Positions 15,621 to 22,980 of a stretch of 27,646 bases of DNA are shown piece after piece. Location of the stretch: NCBI GenBank assembly GCA_002371335.1, contig DFHP01000073.1:1270-28915 (forward strand), read 5' to 3'. The notes beneath the pieces are model-generated. The model was not told where the DNA came from, ran no database searches, and saw only the letters and a list, made by a program, of their open reading frames with translations. Each line of letters starts with the position of its first letter. Position 1 is the first letter of the stretch. The translations under genes were made by a program, and so were the position numbers. This DNA comes from Eubacterium sp. UBA3720 (GTDB lineage Bacteria > Bacillota > Clostridia > Lachnospirales > Lachnospiraceae).

Positions 15621-16267
15621 AAAAGAAACAATTAATTACCCTGCTGCTGGCTCTCGCCATGGTTTTTTCCCTCGCAGGCTGCGGTAAAAACAAAGAAACG
15701 ACGACAACGGACAAATCTCAGTCCACCTCAGATGAGGTGCAGGAAAATACTGCTGCAGCTCAATCGGAAACGGCCGAAAGCCACGATATCACAGACGCGA
15801 ATCCTGTAGCGGAGACCTTCCCTTCCTTTGAAGGAAAAGACCTGGATGGCAACGCAGTAAACAGCTCTGATCTCTTTGCCGGAAATAAAGTAACAGTGGT
15901 AAACTTCTGGTTCAGCGGCTGCGGACCCTGCGTCGGCGAGCTTGGCGAACTTAACGCCCTCAACGAAGAGCTTAAAGAATCCGGCGGCGCTGTTATCGGC
16001 ATAAACACAGATACTCTGGACGGAAATCAGGACATGATCGACGAGGCCAAACAGATTCTGGAACAGACAGGCGCCTCATATCAGAACATCTGGTTTGACA
16101 GCACCGGTGAAGCAGGACAATTTGCCTCTCAGATCATAGGCTTCCCCACCACCTATGTGGTAGACAGCAACGGCAAGATCATAGGCCAGCCGCTCATGGG
16201 CGCCATCAATTACCCCGAAATGATGGATCTGCTCCAGTCACAGATCGACCTCGCACTGGGCAAATAA
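15617..16267 (+). CDS. TlpA-family thiol-disulfide oxidoreductase lipoprotein
   Basis: 216 residues. A lipoprotein signal ends at SLAGC (Cys22), followed by a Thr/Ser/Glu-rich linker and a thioredoxin-fold domain (about 65-214) with the active site FSGCGPC (Cys102 and Cys105) and the cis-Pro loop IIGFPTTYVVDSNG. It should reduce disulfides or peroxides outside the membrane using electrons from the polyferredoxin. It is the third gene of the operon and overlaps its predecessor by four bases. A 17-bp inverted repeat shared with the convergent XRE gene starts 9 bases after its stop. Confidence 0.93.
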   Translation: MKKKQLITLLLALAMVFSLAGCGKNKETTTTDKSQSTSDEVQENTAAAQSETAESHDITDANPVAETFPSFEGKDLDGNAVNSSDLFAGNKVTVVNFWFSGCGPCVGELGELNALNEELKESGGAVIGINTDTLDGNQDMIDEAKQILEQTGASYQNIWFDSTGEAGQFASQIIGFPTTYVVDSNGKIIGQPLMGAINYPEMMDLLQSQIDLALGK

Positions 16268-16275
16268 TCTTTCTT

Positions 16276-16339
16276 GGGACCGTGTATCATTACATAAATA
16301 TTAATTATGCGTAACATTTTCTTAATGGTACACGGTCCC
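16276..16339. terminator. Long inverted repeat between convergent genes, possible bidirectional terminator
   Basis: Arms 16276-16292 and 16323-16339 match at 16 of 17 positions (core GGGACCGTGTA/TACACGGTCCC), with a 30-base centre that itself has a short stem (CATAA/TTATG). The right arm is the last codons and stop of the XRE-AbrB gene. It could end transcription from both sides, though neither side has a long T tract. Confidence 0.5.
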
Positions 16340-16759
16340 TGACATCTCCATCGCTTTTCTCATCTTCTCCTCGAATATCTCTGCGGGAACAAGCGCAAGA
16401 CCTTCCATCTCATCACTTAAAACAATGAGTCTTTGTCCACCTGTAAGGCCAAATAATTCACGCGCTGCTTTCGGAATAACGAGTTGTCCCCTTTCATTTA
16501 TTATGACAGATCCCCAAATATTCTTCCCTACGGGAGGCGGCGGAATAACGTTTTTACCATCAACCTTCGTCTCTTTTATAAGGCTATCAATTGTGACACC
16601 GTATACCTCGGATAGTCTTTTACACTTTTCGATGTCCGGAATCGTGGTACCGTTTTCCCATTTTGCATAAGCCTGACGGGAAATACCTATTTTCTCCGCA
16701 ATCTCTTCCTGTGAATAACCATGAATATTCCGCAATATGATCAGATTTTCTTTTAACAT
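16322..16759 (-). CDS. XRE helix-turn-helix / AbrB-SpoVT fusion regulator
   Basis: 145 residues. Residues 1-62 are an XRE-type helix-turn-helix (YSQEEIAEKIGISRQAYAKWENG is the recognition region). After a Pro-rich linker (IPPPPVGKN), residues about 80-125 are an AbrB/SpoVT swapped-hairpin DNA-binding domain (SVIINERGQLVIPKAARELFGLTGGQRLIVLSD, shown in part). Two DNA-binding folds in one chain are found in Firmicutes transition-state-type regulators. It is 10 bases downstream of the hydrolase gene and probably cotranscribed with it. Start at 16759, with GAGGT 7 bases upstream. Target genes are unknown. Confidence 0.88.
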   Translation of the reverse strand: MLKENLIILRNIHGYSQEEIAEKIGISRQAYAKWENGTTIPDIEKCKRLSEVYGVTIDSLIKETKVDGKNVIPPPPVGKNIWGSVIINERGQLVIPKAARELFGLTGGQRLIVLSDEMEGLALVPAEIFEEKMRKAMEMSGTVYH

Positions 16760-16769
16760 AGTCCGTACC

Positions 16770-17831
16770 TCACTTCGAAAGCGAATTCACCGCTTCAATA
16801 TACACATCACTATGAACTGTATGGATCGCATGATCACTGGTATCTGTTTCAATCAGTTGACAATTATCACCGATATAAGATACTGCTCGTTCTGCCTGTT
16901 CACGTGAAGCCGCACATAAGAACGTCCCATTCTCATGAATTGTTTCCTTTGCATGGATATATATGCAGGGAACATCAATATCAGAAAGAATATCCTTATG
17001 CTTCCAGCCATGATTCCAACTCAGATCATAAAATCTCTCGCCATATGCAAAATCATATTCTTTTGCATACTTAAATATATACCATATTGACGAAGGAAGA
17101 AATCCTATCCGCACTTCTTCACCTGGATTCTTTGAATGATATTTCTGTGCATAATCCGCAATTCCAGGCATCGCATTTTCCATATATAACCGTCCCCAAT
17201 AACAATGCCTGAGATAATAGGCTTCCCAGCATTCCGATTTATCAGAGGCGTTATATTCATGAAGTGTTTTATATGTGTCCAGGTAAGCGAAACTCTCTTC
17301 CCATCCATCTCCTTCCGTAGAGAATATCGGCGGATCTTCCAGAACCACTCCCGCTATGTTCTTTCCTCCGTTAGCCGCCATATATGCAGCTGTTATGGCT
17401 CCATTGGAATGTCCTGAGATTACAGTTGGTTCACCTATCACATTGTCTATAAACCAGATAAGATCATTCCCATTAATATCCAAATAATACAGGCTCTCAT
17501 CATGCGTTGATTCCCCATGACCATATACGTCAACAGCGTAAATATGCCAGTTCTGGCTTAATTCCGGCATGACAAGAGCGTAGTCTTCCCACACACTCAT
17601 CTGACCATGAATCAACAACAGTGCAGGCTTATCATTCTCAATCTCACCATAATTTATGACATTCCCGTTCGGTAAAGTAATCTGCTTTTCCTGAGCTCCT
17701 GCTTTCTCAAGAGCCTTCTCATACCTGTCATACCAATGAATGTTTCTATACCAGTAAATTGCAAAAGCAACGACAAGTACAATGATTATGATCAATAAAG
17801 CAATTCCTGCATTCTTCATCGTTTTCTTCAT
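16770..17831 (-). CDS. Membrane-anchored alpha/beta hydrolase
   Basis: 353 residues. One N-terminal transmembrane helix (about 8-27) anchors an extracytoplasmic hydrolase. The alpha/beta fold is shown by the oxyanion region LLLIHGQMS, the nucleophile elbow SGHSNGA with Ser142, and the C-terminal His in TSDHAIHTVH; the acid residue is probably in the DIDVPCIYIHAKET region. It would cleave an ester, lactone, amide or similar bond; the substrate is not determinable. GGGAGG precedes the ATG at a 5-base spacer. The XRE-AbrB regulator follows in the same operon. Confidence 0.85.
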   Translation of the reverse strand: MKKTMKNAGIALLIIIIVLVVAFAIYWYRNIHWYDRYEKALEKAGAQEKQITLPNGNVINYGEIENDKPALLLIHGQMSVWEDYALVMPELSQNWHIYAVDVYGHGESTHDESLYYLDINGNDLIWFIDNVIGEPTVISGHSNGAITAAYMAANGGKNIAGVVLEDPPIFSTEGDGWEESFAYLDTYKTLHEYNASDKSECWEAYYLRHCYWGRLYMENAMPGIADYAQKYHSKNPGEEVRIGFLPSSIWYIFKYAKEYDFAYGERFYDLSWNHGWKHKDILSDIDVPCIYIHAKETIHENGTFLCAASREQAERAVSYIGDNCQLIETDTSDHAIHTVHSDVYIEAVNSLSK

Positions 17832-17891
17832 ACAAACCTCCCTGTTTGATTTATATGAAAATTGTAATGAATAGTTGCAGGATTATCCACC

Positions 17892-17934
17892 AACCAAAAA
17901 TGTCAAAACGCTTAAACTTTTGTTATGTTTGGTT
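17892..17934. promoter_or_regulatory. 43-bp imperfect palindrome upstream of the hydrolase gene
   Basis: AACCAAA (17892-17898)/TTTGGTT (17928-17934) enclose a second inverted pair, CAAAA (17904-17908)/TTTTG (17918-17922). It lies about 60 bases before the hydrolase start, so it could be an operator or a terminator for the CRISPR transcript side. The rest of 17832-18094 shows no credible gene. Confidence 0.3.
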
Positions 17935-18094
17935 GCGCCGTAATCTGCCCATCTCAGTTCTTTCCGGCATGTTTCTCCCAATAATATTTTGGAATGAAGT
18001 CACTAATTGTCATTTCATTATCGTTTTCCCCATTTTCAATTAAACTTAACTAAAACAAAAACATCAAACGAAATCAACAAAGAAGAAAAACGAA

Positions 18095-18136
18095 AAAACA
18101 GCTTCTTATCAGAAAGAGTGACTGGTAAACTGTTTT
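18095..18136 (-). terminator. Terminator-like hairpin after the CRISPR array
   Basis: CTGTTTT (18130-18136) and AAAACAG (18095-18101) are inverted arms. Read on the minus strand, which is the direction of array transcription, the hairpin is followed by a T-rich stretch (TTTCGTTTTTC). The loop is long (28 bases), so this is a moderate candidate for the end of the pre-crRNA. Confidence 0.4.
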
Positions 18137-18156
18137 AAGTGTTCCTCCCCGACGGA

Positions 18157-19620
18157 ATTTCAATCCACGCTCCCCTAAGCGGGGAGCGACTGCCGGAACG
18201 GTCTCTATGATGGACATCATACAGATTTCAATCTACGCTCCCCTATGCGGGGAGCGACGACAGCGGACACTCTGTTCCTATGTCTGTGGCTATTTCAATC
18301 CACGCTCCCCTATGCGGGGAGCGACTGGGGCACGCGGTATATCCAACCCCGCCAATATATATTTCAATCCACGCTCCCCTATGCGGGGAGCGACCGAAGT
18401 ACTCAATACTTGTTCAGTTGATGGAGCATATTTCAATCCACGCTCCCCTATGCGGGGAGCGACCTAGCAATCCAATCTATTACAATGCTACCATTCCATT
18501 TCAATCCACGCTCCCCTATGCGGGGAGCGACGCTGAGAGCGTTTTTAAGGCGAGTTTAGAAACAAATTTCAATCCACGCTCCCCTATGCGGGGAGTGACA
18601 CGGACGGGGATAAGCTCAGGCTATCTGCTTTTTCGATTTCAATCCACGCTCCCCTATGCGGGGAGCGACACTGCAACAGCGGAAACTGGAACAGCGGTCA
18701 CAAATTTCAATCCACGCTCCCCTATGCGGGGAGCGACTGTCGCGTAGTGTGTCCTTGATGATGCTGCTTCTATTTCAATCCACGCTCCCCTATGCGGGGA
18801 GCGACCTGGCTGGATGAGGACGACCGGCAGCACGTGATCCATTTCAATCCACGCTCCCCTATGCGGGGAGCGACCCGAACAGCTTTCAATGTTCTGAAGG
18901 AGGAAAATATTTCAATCCACGCTCCCCTATGCGGGGAGCGACGCTAAGCTGTCATCTAATATGGGACGTGCATACGATTTCAATCCACGCTTCCCTATGC
19001 GGGGAGCGACGACCCAGGCGATGTAGTAGTTGATCCGTGTTGCATTTCAATCCACGCTCCCCTATGCGGGGAGCGACCTGGTTATCGTAATTGGTCTTAT
19101 CACAAGATAAATTTCAATCCACGCTCCCCTATGCGGGGAGCGACCATCTGCTCTCTACGCTGTCCATGATACTACTTTATTTCAATCCACGCTCCCCTAT
19201 GCGGGGAGCGACTAAACGTCCTCCGGGCTTCCGCGTTCCAGACGTCATTTCAATCCACGCTCCCCTATGCGGGGAGCGACGCTGATCAGTTTGTTTGCCT
19301 GATGCTGCAGAAACTATTTCAATCCACGCTCCCCTATGCGGGGAGCGACCTGTAATTAGCAAGTCCGGACATGGACATTTTGGATTTCAATCCACGCTCC
19401 CCTATGCGGGGAGCGACGCCTGCACTGGACGTTGCAACAGCGGTGATTGATTTCAATCCACGCTCCCCTATGCGGGGAGCGACTGTATTCCCTGGAATTC
19501 TCCCTGCGCAGCAGTGCAATTTCAATCCACGCTCCCCTATGCGGGGAGCGACATCAGACGCAGATTAAATACGCATCATTTTTACAATTTCAATCCACGC
19601 TCCCCTATGCGGGGAGCGAC
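18157..19620 (-). CRISPR. Type I-C CRISPR array, 22 repeats and 21 spacers
   Basis: The 34-bp repeat on the transcribed (minus) strand begins GTCGCTCCCC and ends GTGGATTGAAAT, with an 8-bp stem CGCTCCCC/GGGGAGCG, the classic type I-C form cut by Cas5c. Repeats start at 18157, 18225, 18292, 18361, 18430, 18498, 18566, 18636, 18704, 18772, 18841, 18909, 18977, 19044, 19111, 19179, 19247, 19316, 19384, 19450, 19519 and 19587. Spacers are 32-36 bases, mostly 34. The two leftmost repeats each carry one change (loop at 18157, tail at 18225), which places the old end on the left and the leader on the right. Repeats at 18566 and 18977 carry single stem changes. No two spacers are identical. Confidence 0.97.
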
Positions 19621-19769
19621 ACCAAAATATGCCCATATTTTTGATTTCAATACAATATGTAGCATATTTTGTAAAAATCCAGTAATAAATCACCGGATTA
19701 TTTTACATAAAAACAGTAAATACCGGTGCGAACATGCCGGTAATTTCTGAACCGCTTCTCCTTCGCACC
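19621..19769 (-). promoter_or_regulatory. CRISPR leader
   Basis: This AT-rich 149-bp gap between the cas2 stop and the first repeat is in the position and orientation of the array leader. An 18-bp palindrome AAAATATGCCCATATTTT (19624-19641) sits three bases from the first repeat. A possible promoter on the minus strand is TTTACA, 17 bases, TATTGA, which is weak. TACCGG/CCGGTA (19721-19742) forms a hairpin close to the cas2 end that may terminate the cas transcript. Confidence 0.7.
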
Positions 19770-20060
19770 TTACAAGATCAGATTCCCTTCGGGATCATAT
19801 GTTTCTTTGATTCCATAGTGCTCAATTTTTCCTGCATATTTATTTCCCAGATTATAAATCCGCAGGCTATCCTCCTTTTCATTAATTATGTCTAACAGTA
19901 TCTTGCGTACTTTGACCAGCATAGTTGCATCCAGGTCACATTCGAACACCGAATTCTGCACCCTTTGTCCATAATTGACACATTCTTTTGCAATCTTTGC
20001 CAACCGTTTGCGTCCCGATGCCGTTGTCGTATTTACATCATATGTAATTAGTATAATCAT
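19770..20060 (-). CDS. cas2: Cas2 endoribonuclease-fold adaptation protein
   Basis: 96 residues from the ATG at 20060 (MIILITYDVNTTTASG), the normal type I-C Cas2 length. A longer in-frame start at 20138 would add 26 residues encoded inside cas1 and is rejected. The first strand carries the conserved Asp8; the ferredoxin-like fold follows. It dimerises and bridges two Cas1 dimers in the spacer-integration complex. GGAAG lies before the ATG. The gene starts four bases after the cas1 stop and is the last gene of the cas operon, next to the leader. Confidence 0.95.
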   Translation of the reverse strand: MIILITYDVNTTTASGRKRLAKIAKECVNYGQRVQNSVFECDLDATMLVKVRKILLDIINEKEDSLRIYNLGNKYAGKIEHYGIKETYDPEGNLIL

Positions 20061-20064
20061 AATT

Positions 20065-21096
20065 TTACTTCCAGAAAAACGGTGGATATTGTTCCAAATC
20101 TCCCCGGATAAACCGTGCCAGAAGCATAGCCTGAACATGCGGCACCAAGCCCCATTCTATTTTTTCGTTCAGGAAAGGATGGTTTATGACTGACTTTTTC
20201 CTTTTCTGCCACTCAGAGAAGAATTTTTTCCTACCCTCTTCGGTTAGGCTAACGGCACCGTTATCTTTTTCTATAAAATCTCCCGGCTCAATGATGCGGT
20301 TATTTATCAGCGTCAAGACAAACCTGTCAGCGTAGTTGCTTCGTAATTCTTCCTCAAGATCTAATGCCAGTGATTTTCTTCCCGGTCGGTCTACATGCAT
20401 AAACCCAACGTAAGGATCCAAACCTGATCCATACAGAGCTGCCCCGCAATCATTCGCAAGCGACGAATATGCCAGTGAAAGCAAGGCATTTGTTCTGTCT
20501 GTAGGCGGTCTGCGATTTCTGCCGTTAAATCTGAATGATTCTTCGTTCTGCAATATCATTTCGTCGAAAACCTGAAAATATTCTGCTGCAGCATTTCCTT
20601 CAATTCCCCTCAGGCTGTTAATATCTGTTGTTTTTTCCGCATCCTTCATGTACCTTGTAATATTTCCTGCGGCATTACGCAGTTTTTCTTCGTCTACCCG
20701 AAGTCTATGATCCCTGGCACATCTAAGCAGAACATACTTTTCATTATATAATTTCCCGATAATAAAGTTCTTAGAAACACTTAGCTTTTCCGTTTCCTTA
20801 TCAGCCAGACGATACTGCGCTCTTCGAAGATAAACATTTCCTTTTGTTGTATTTGCTACACTGGCCAGAAACACTCCAAACGGAGAATAAAAAGATAACT
20901 GTATTCCCTTTTCCGCACACTCTCCCATCAGGGCCGGCGATGCCCCTTTATACGAAAAGCAAATAATGCTTTCCAGTATATGTAACGGGATCGATTTGTG
21001 GACTCCATCCGAATAACTGACCTTGACAGTTTCTCCATCAAGCGACAAGTAGGCATCATCTGATAAGATAAACAGGGTATTTAAAAGTTTTTTCAC
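20065..21096 (-). CDS. cas1: Cas1 integrase
   Basis: 343 residues, starting at GTG (21096) preceded by GAGG with a 7-base spacer. It overlaps the cas4 stop by four bases (GTGA). The metal-binding catalytic residues are visible: Glu166 in LRGIEGNAA, His234 in GFMHVDRPGR and the acidic run at 246-250 (ALDLEEELR). It is the integrase that inserts new spacers at the leader-repeat junction with Cas2 and, in type I-C, Cas4. Full length and apparently functional. Confidence 0.97.
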   Translation of the reverse strand: MKKLLNTLFILSDDAYLSLDGETVKVSYSDGVHKSIPLHILESIICFSYKGASPALMGECAEKGIQLSFYSPFGVFLASVANTTKGNVYLRRAQYRLADKETEKLSVSKNFIIGKLYNEKYVLLRCARDHRLRVDEEKLRNAAGNITRYMKDAEKTTDINSLRGIEGNAAAEYFQVFDEMILQNEESFRFNGRNRRPPTDRTNALLSLAYSSLANDCGAALYGSGLDPYVGFMHVDRPGRKSLALDLEEELRSNYADRFVLTLINNRIIEPGDFIEKDNGAVSLTEEGRKKFFSEWQKRKKSVINHPFLNEKIEWGLVPHVQAMLLARFIRGDLEQYPPFFWK

Positions 21097-21749
21097 GTAT
21101 TATCCTCATAGATGTGATTCCATATATACTTTGAGACATCTTTCTTTTCCATAAGCGCAGGCATGCAAATGTTTACGAGAGAACAGCTGCTGCACATCTT
21201 TCCGGCTTTAACTTTTGGTGTATATTGCCTTCTATAATAGCCCCACATCTCAGATACTATAGCATTGAGCTTTTCTCTTATGGAATCATCAATAACTATT
21301 TCCTCTCTTCTTCTGGTTGATCCATAGTAAAGGCTTCCTTTCTCGATTTTGCATGAGAGCATTTCTTCCAGACATATGCATTGCGCTGCGAGCTGCAGTC
21401 TGTCACTGTCGTGTGTCTTCGGTTTTCCTCTCTTATATTCAATCGGATGAATCCTCCACTTTCCTTTCCGGTCTCGTAAAGTAATTCCTTCATCATCAGG
21501 TATCAGTTCCACTGCATCACACACACCGGTAATCATCAGATGATTTGATTTAACCGGTAATCCCCGAAGTGTGATGATTCCATTTTTCTTCGTGGTAATA
21601 TTCTCATCATGCACTCTTTCATGCATAATTCTGCCTTCGGCTGTATACATATTTTCATCCCACGCATTTTCCAGATGGATCAATGCCCATTGTCTCCTGC
21701 AGAAACAGAAATGCTGTATTCCGGAAATAAGCAAATACTCTTCATCCAT
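21093..21749 (-). CDS. cas4: Cas4 RecB-like exonuclease
   Basis: 218 residues from the ATG at 21749; GAAGG lies 6 bases upstream. A GTG one codon earlier is possible. The RecB nuclease residues are present: His in GRIMHERVH, Asp in TGVCDAVEL, the EYK motif in HPIEYKRGK and Gln in DRLQLAAQ. Cysteines near residue 17 (CFCRRQW) and in CSSCSLVNIC form the expected 4Fe-4S site. Cas4 trims prespacers and helps select PAM-flanked fragments in type I-C adaptation. Its start overlaps the cas7 stop by one base (TGATG). Confidence 0.95.
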   Translation of the reverse strand: MDEEYLLISGIQHFCFCRRQWALIHLENAWDENMYTAEGRIMHERVHDENITTKKNGIITLRGLPVKSNHLMITGVCDAVELIPDDEGITLRDRKGKWRIHPIEYKRGKPKTHDSDRLQLAAQCICLEEMLSCKIEKGSLYYGSTRRREEIVIDDSIREKLNAIVSEMWGYYRRQYTPKVKAGKMCSSCSLVNICMPALMEKKDVSKYIWNHIYEDNT

Positions 21750-22597
21750 CACATACCTTCAATCTCTTCACAATGCAGTCCTTCTAATTCCTCCCGTAAA
21801 ATATCATAATCATCCACAGACTCGGGGGCGGATACATCTTCTTTTAAAGAAAGCTTCAGGCTTCGATGAACTTTTGCAGACGAATACTGTCCATCCGGAC
21901 AATTATGCTCCCACCAGAAAAGCTTTATGACTTCCATCGATCCGTCAGGTCTTGCCGAAGAAGCATCATTGACAAATAGTGTACGAAGACATTCCTTTAC
22001 GATTTCTGCATCTTCTTTGTTGAAACCGGTTTTTCCGGCAAGCTGTACATTGATCGATCCCTTTACCTCATAAAGGCCAAACCGAACGAAATGCTTCATT
22101 CCCATAGTATCAGCGCCTTTTCCATCGGTCTTATCAAAGCTGACACTCTTCGTGATCTGCATGGAAATTACCTCAACGGGATCCAGGCTTACAGCCTGAT
22201 GAATGGAAACCGGACCTCTAATACCAACTGGTGGAACACTAAACCCCCCTTGAACTGCAAATACCTGTCCAAACGTCCTGACATCTGTCCATTCTCTACA
22301 GGCAATTTTCGCAAATTCGTCCGGATCCTTGACCTTACTAAGGCCTTCCACTTTTTTTGCACGATCCTTCAGACATTTTGCTCCATCATCAGATCTTTCA
22401 TCAGATTGAACAAATATTCTTTCTCCCAGATCCTGCATTCTGTTTCGTATTTTTCTTTTAATACACACATCCGATATCTCACCAAATCCATTATAATTTG
22501 TTCTCGGACGATTGCCGTTTAACGGATCTCCATTTGAATTTGCATTTGTCACCGAAATTAAAACCGCAAAATCAACTTTGTTTTCAAATTTAGCCAT
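21749..22597 (-). CDS. cas7: Cas7 (Csd2) Cascade backbone protein
   Basis: 282 residues, normal for Csd2/Cas7 of type I-C. The N-terminus (VLISVTNANSNGDPLNGNRPR) is the characteristic Cas7 start, with the nucleotide-contacting loop SNGDP. Several copies line the crRNA in Cascade. AGGAGG lies about 10 bases before the ATG. It overlaps the cas8c stop by one base (TAATG). No truncation is seen. Confidence 0.97.
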   Translation of the reverse strand: MAKFENKVDFAVLISVTNANSNGDPLNGNRPRTNYNGFGEISDVCIKRKIRNRMQDLGERIFVQSDERSDDGAKCLKDRAKKVEGLSKVKDPDEFAKIACREWTDVRTFGQVFAVQGGFSVPPVGIRGPVSIHQAVSLDPVEVISMQITKSVSFDKTDGKGADTMGMKHFVRFGLYEVKGSINVQLAGKTGFNKEDAEIVKECLRTLFVNDASSARPDGSMEVIKLFWWEHNCPDGQYSSAKVHRSLKLSLKEDVSAPESVDDYDILREELEGLHCEEIEGM

Positions 22598-22980
22598 TAC
22601 TTAACTTCCTCCTCTGCTTCTGTTTTCTTCGTGTAAAATAAATTCTTCTGAAGATAATATCCCAAAATATATGTCTCATCTAAAGGTTTGTTATACGACT
22701 CATCTCCCGTTTCCGAAATCATCTGCATGATCTCACCAATAAGCTTTTCATAATACACACGCTGGCCCGGCTTGAGTCTTGGATAATAGGCGCTTTTTAT
22801 CTGATCAACGATAATCTTTGTCGCATAGCCCGGACGTTGTACAAATACACTCTGCATACGTATGGCGTTTGGCTCTCTTTTTTCATCATTATCATAAGTA
22901 TCTCTTTCAGCCTTTTCCAGGACAGCCAACAGTCTTCCGTATTGATAACTCCTGTCCCTCTTTTCCGGTTCCAATGCCAT
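22597..22980 (-). CDS. cas11c: Cas11c small subunit from internal start in cas8c
   Basis: 127 residues, in frame with cas8c, starting at ATG 22980 (MALEPEKRDRSYQYGRLL) and sharing its stop. A strong Shine-Dalgarno AAGGAGG (22989-22995 on this strand) lies exactly 8 bases before this ATG, inside the Cas8c coding sequence. In characterised type I-C systems the Cas11 subunit that lines the Cascade belly is made from such an internal site in cas8c and starts at the same RSYQYGRLLAVLE-like position. The ribosome site is seen directly; expression is inference from the established mechanism. Standard gene callers report only the full-length protein. Confidence 0.85.
   Translation of the reverse strand: MALEPEKRDRSYQYGRLLAVLEKAERDTYDNDEKREPNAIRMQSVFVQRPGYATKIIVDQIKSAYYPRLKPGQRVYYEKLIGEIMQMISETGDESYNKPLDETYILGYYLQKNLFYTKKTEAEEEVK

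Noticed and set aside
17846..18043. 65-codon plus-strand frame next to the array
   Set aside because: No ribosome site, no domain, and atypical composition; it is probably chance.
18670..19443. Shared decamer GCAACAGCGG in the spacers at 18670-18703 and 19418-19449
   Set aside because: Ten bases in a GC-rich context can occur by chance, and the remaining spacer sequences differ. I do not claim a common target.
18207..19644. Long plus- and minus-strand frames across the array with repeating peptides such as NPRSPMRGAT
   Set aside because: They are translations of the CRISPR repeats (34-bp repeat, 34-bp spacers keep the frame open), not genes.
20061..20138. N-terminal extension of cas2 from an ATG at 20138
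   Set aside because: It would lie inside cas1 and add 26 residues absent from type I-C Cas2; a ribosome site precedes the ATG at 20060.
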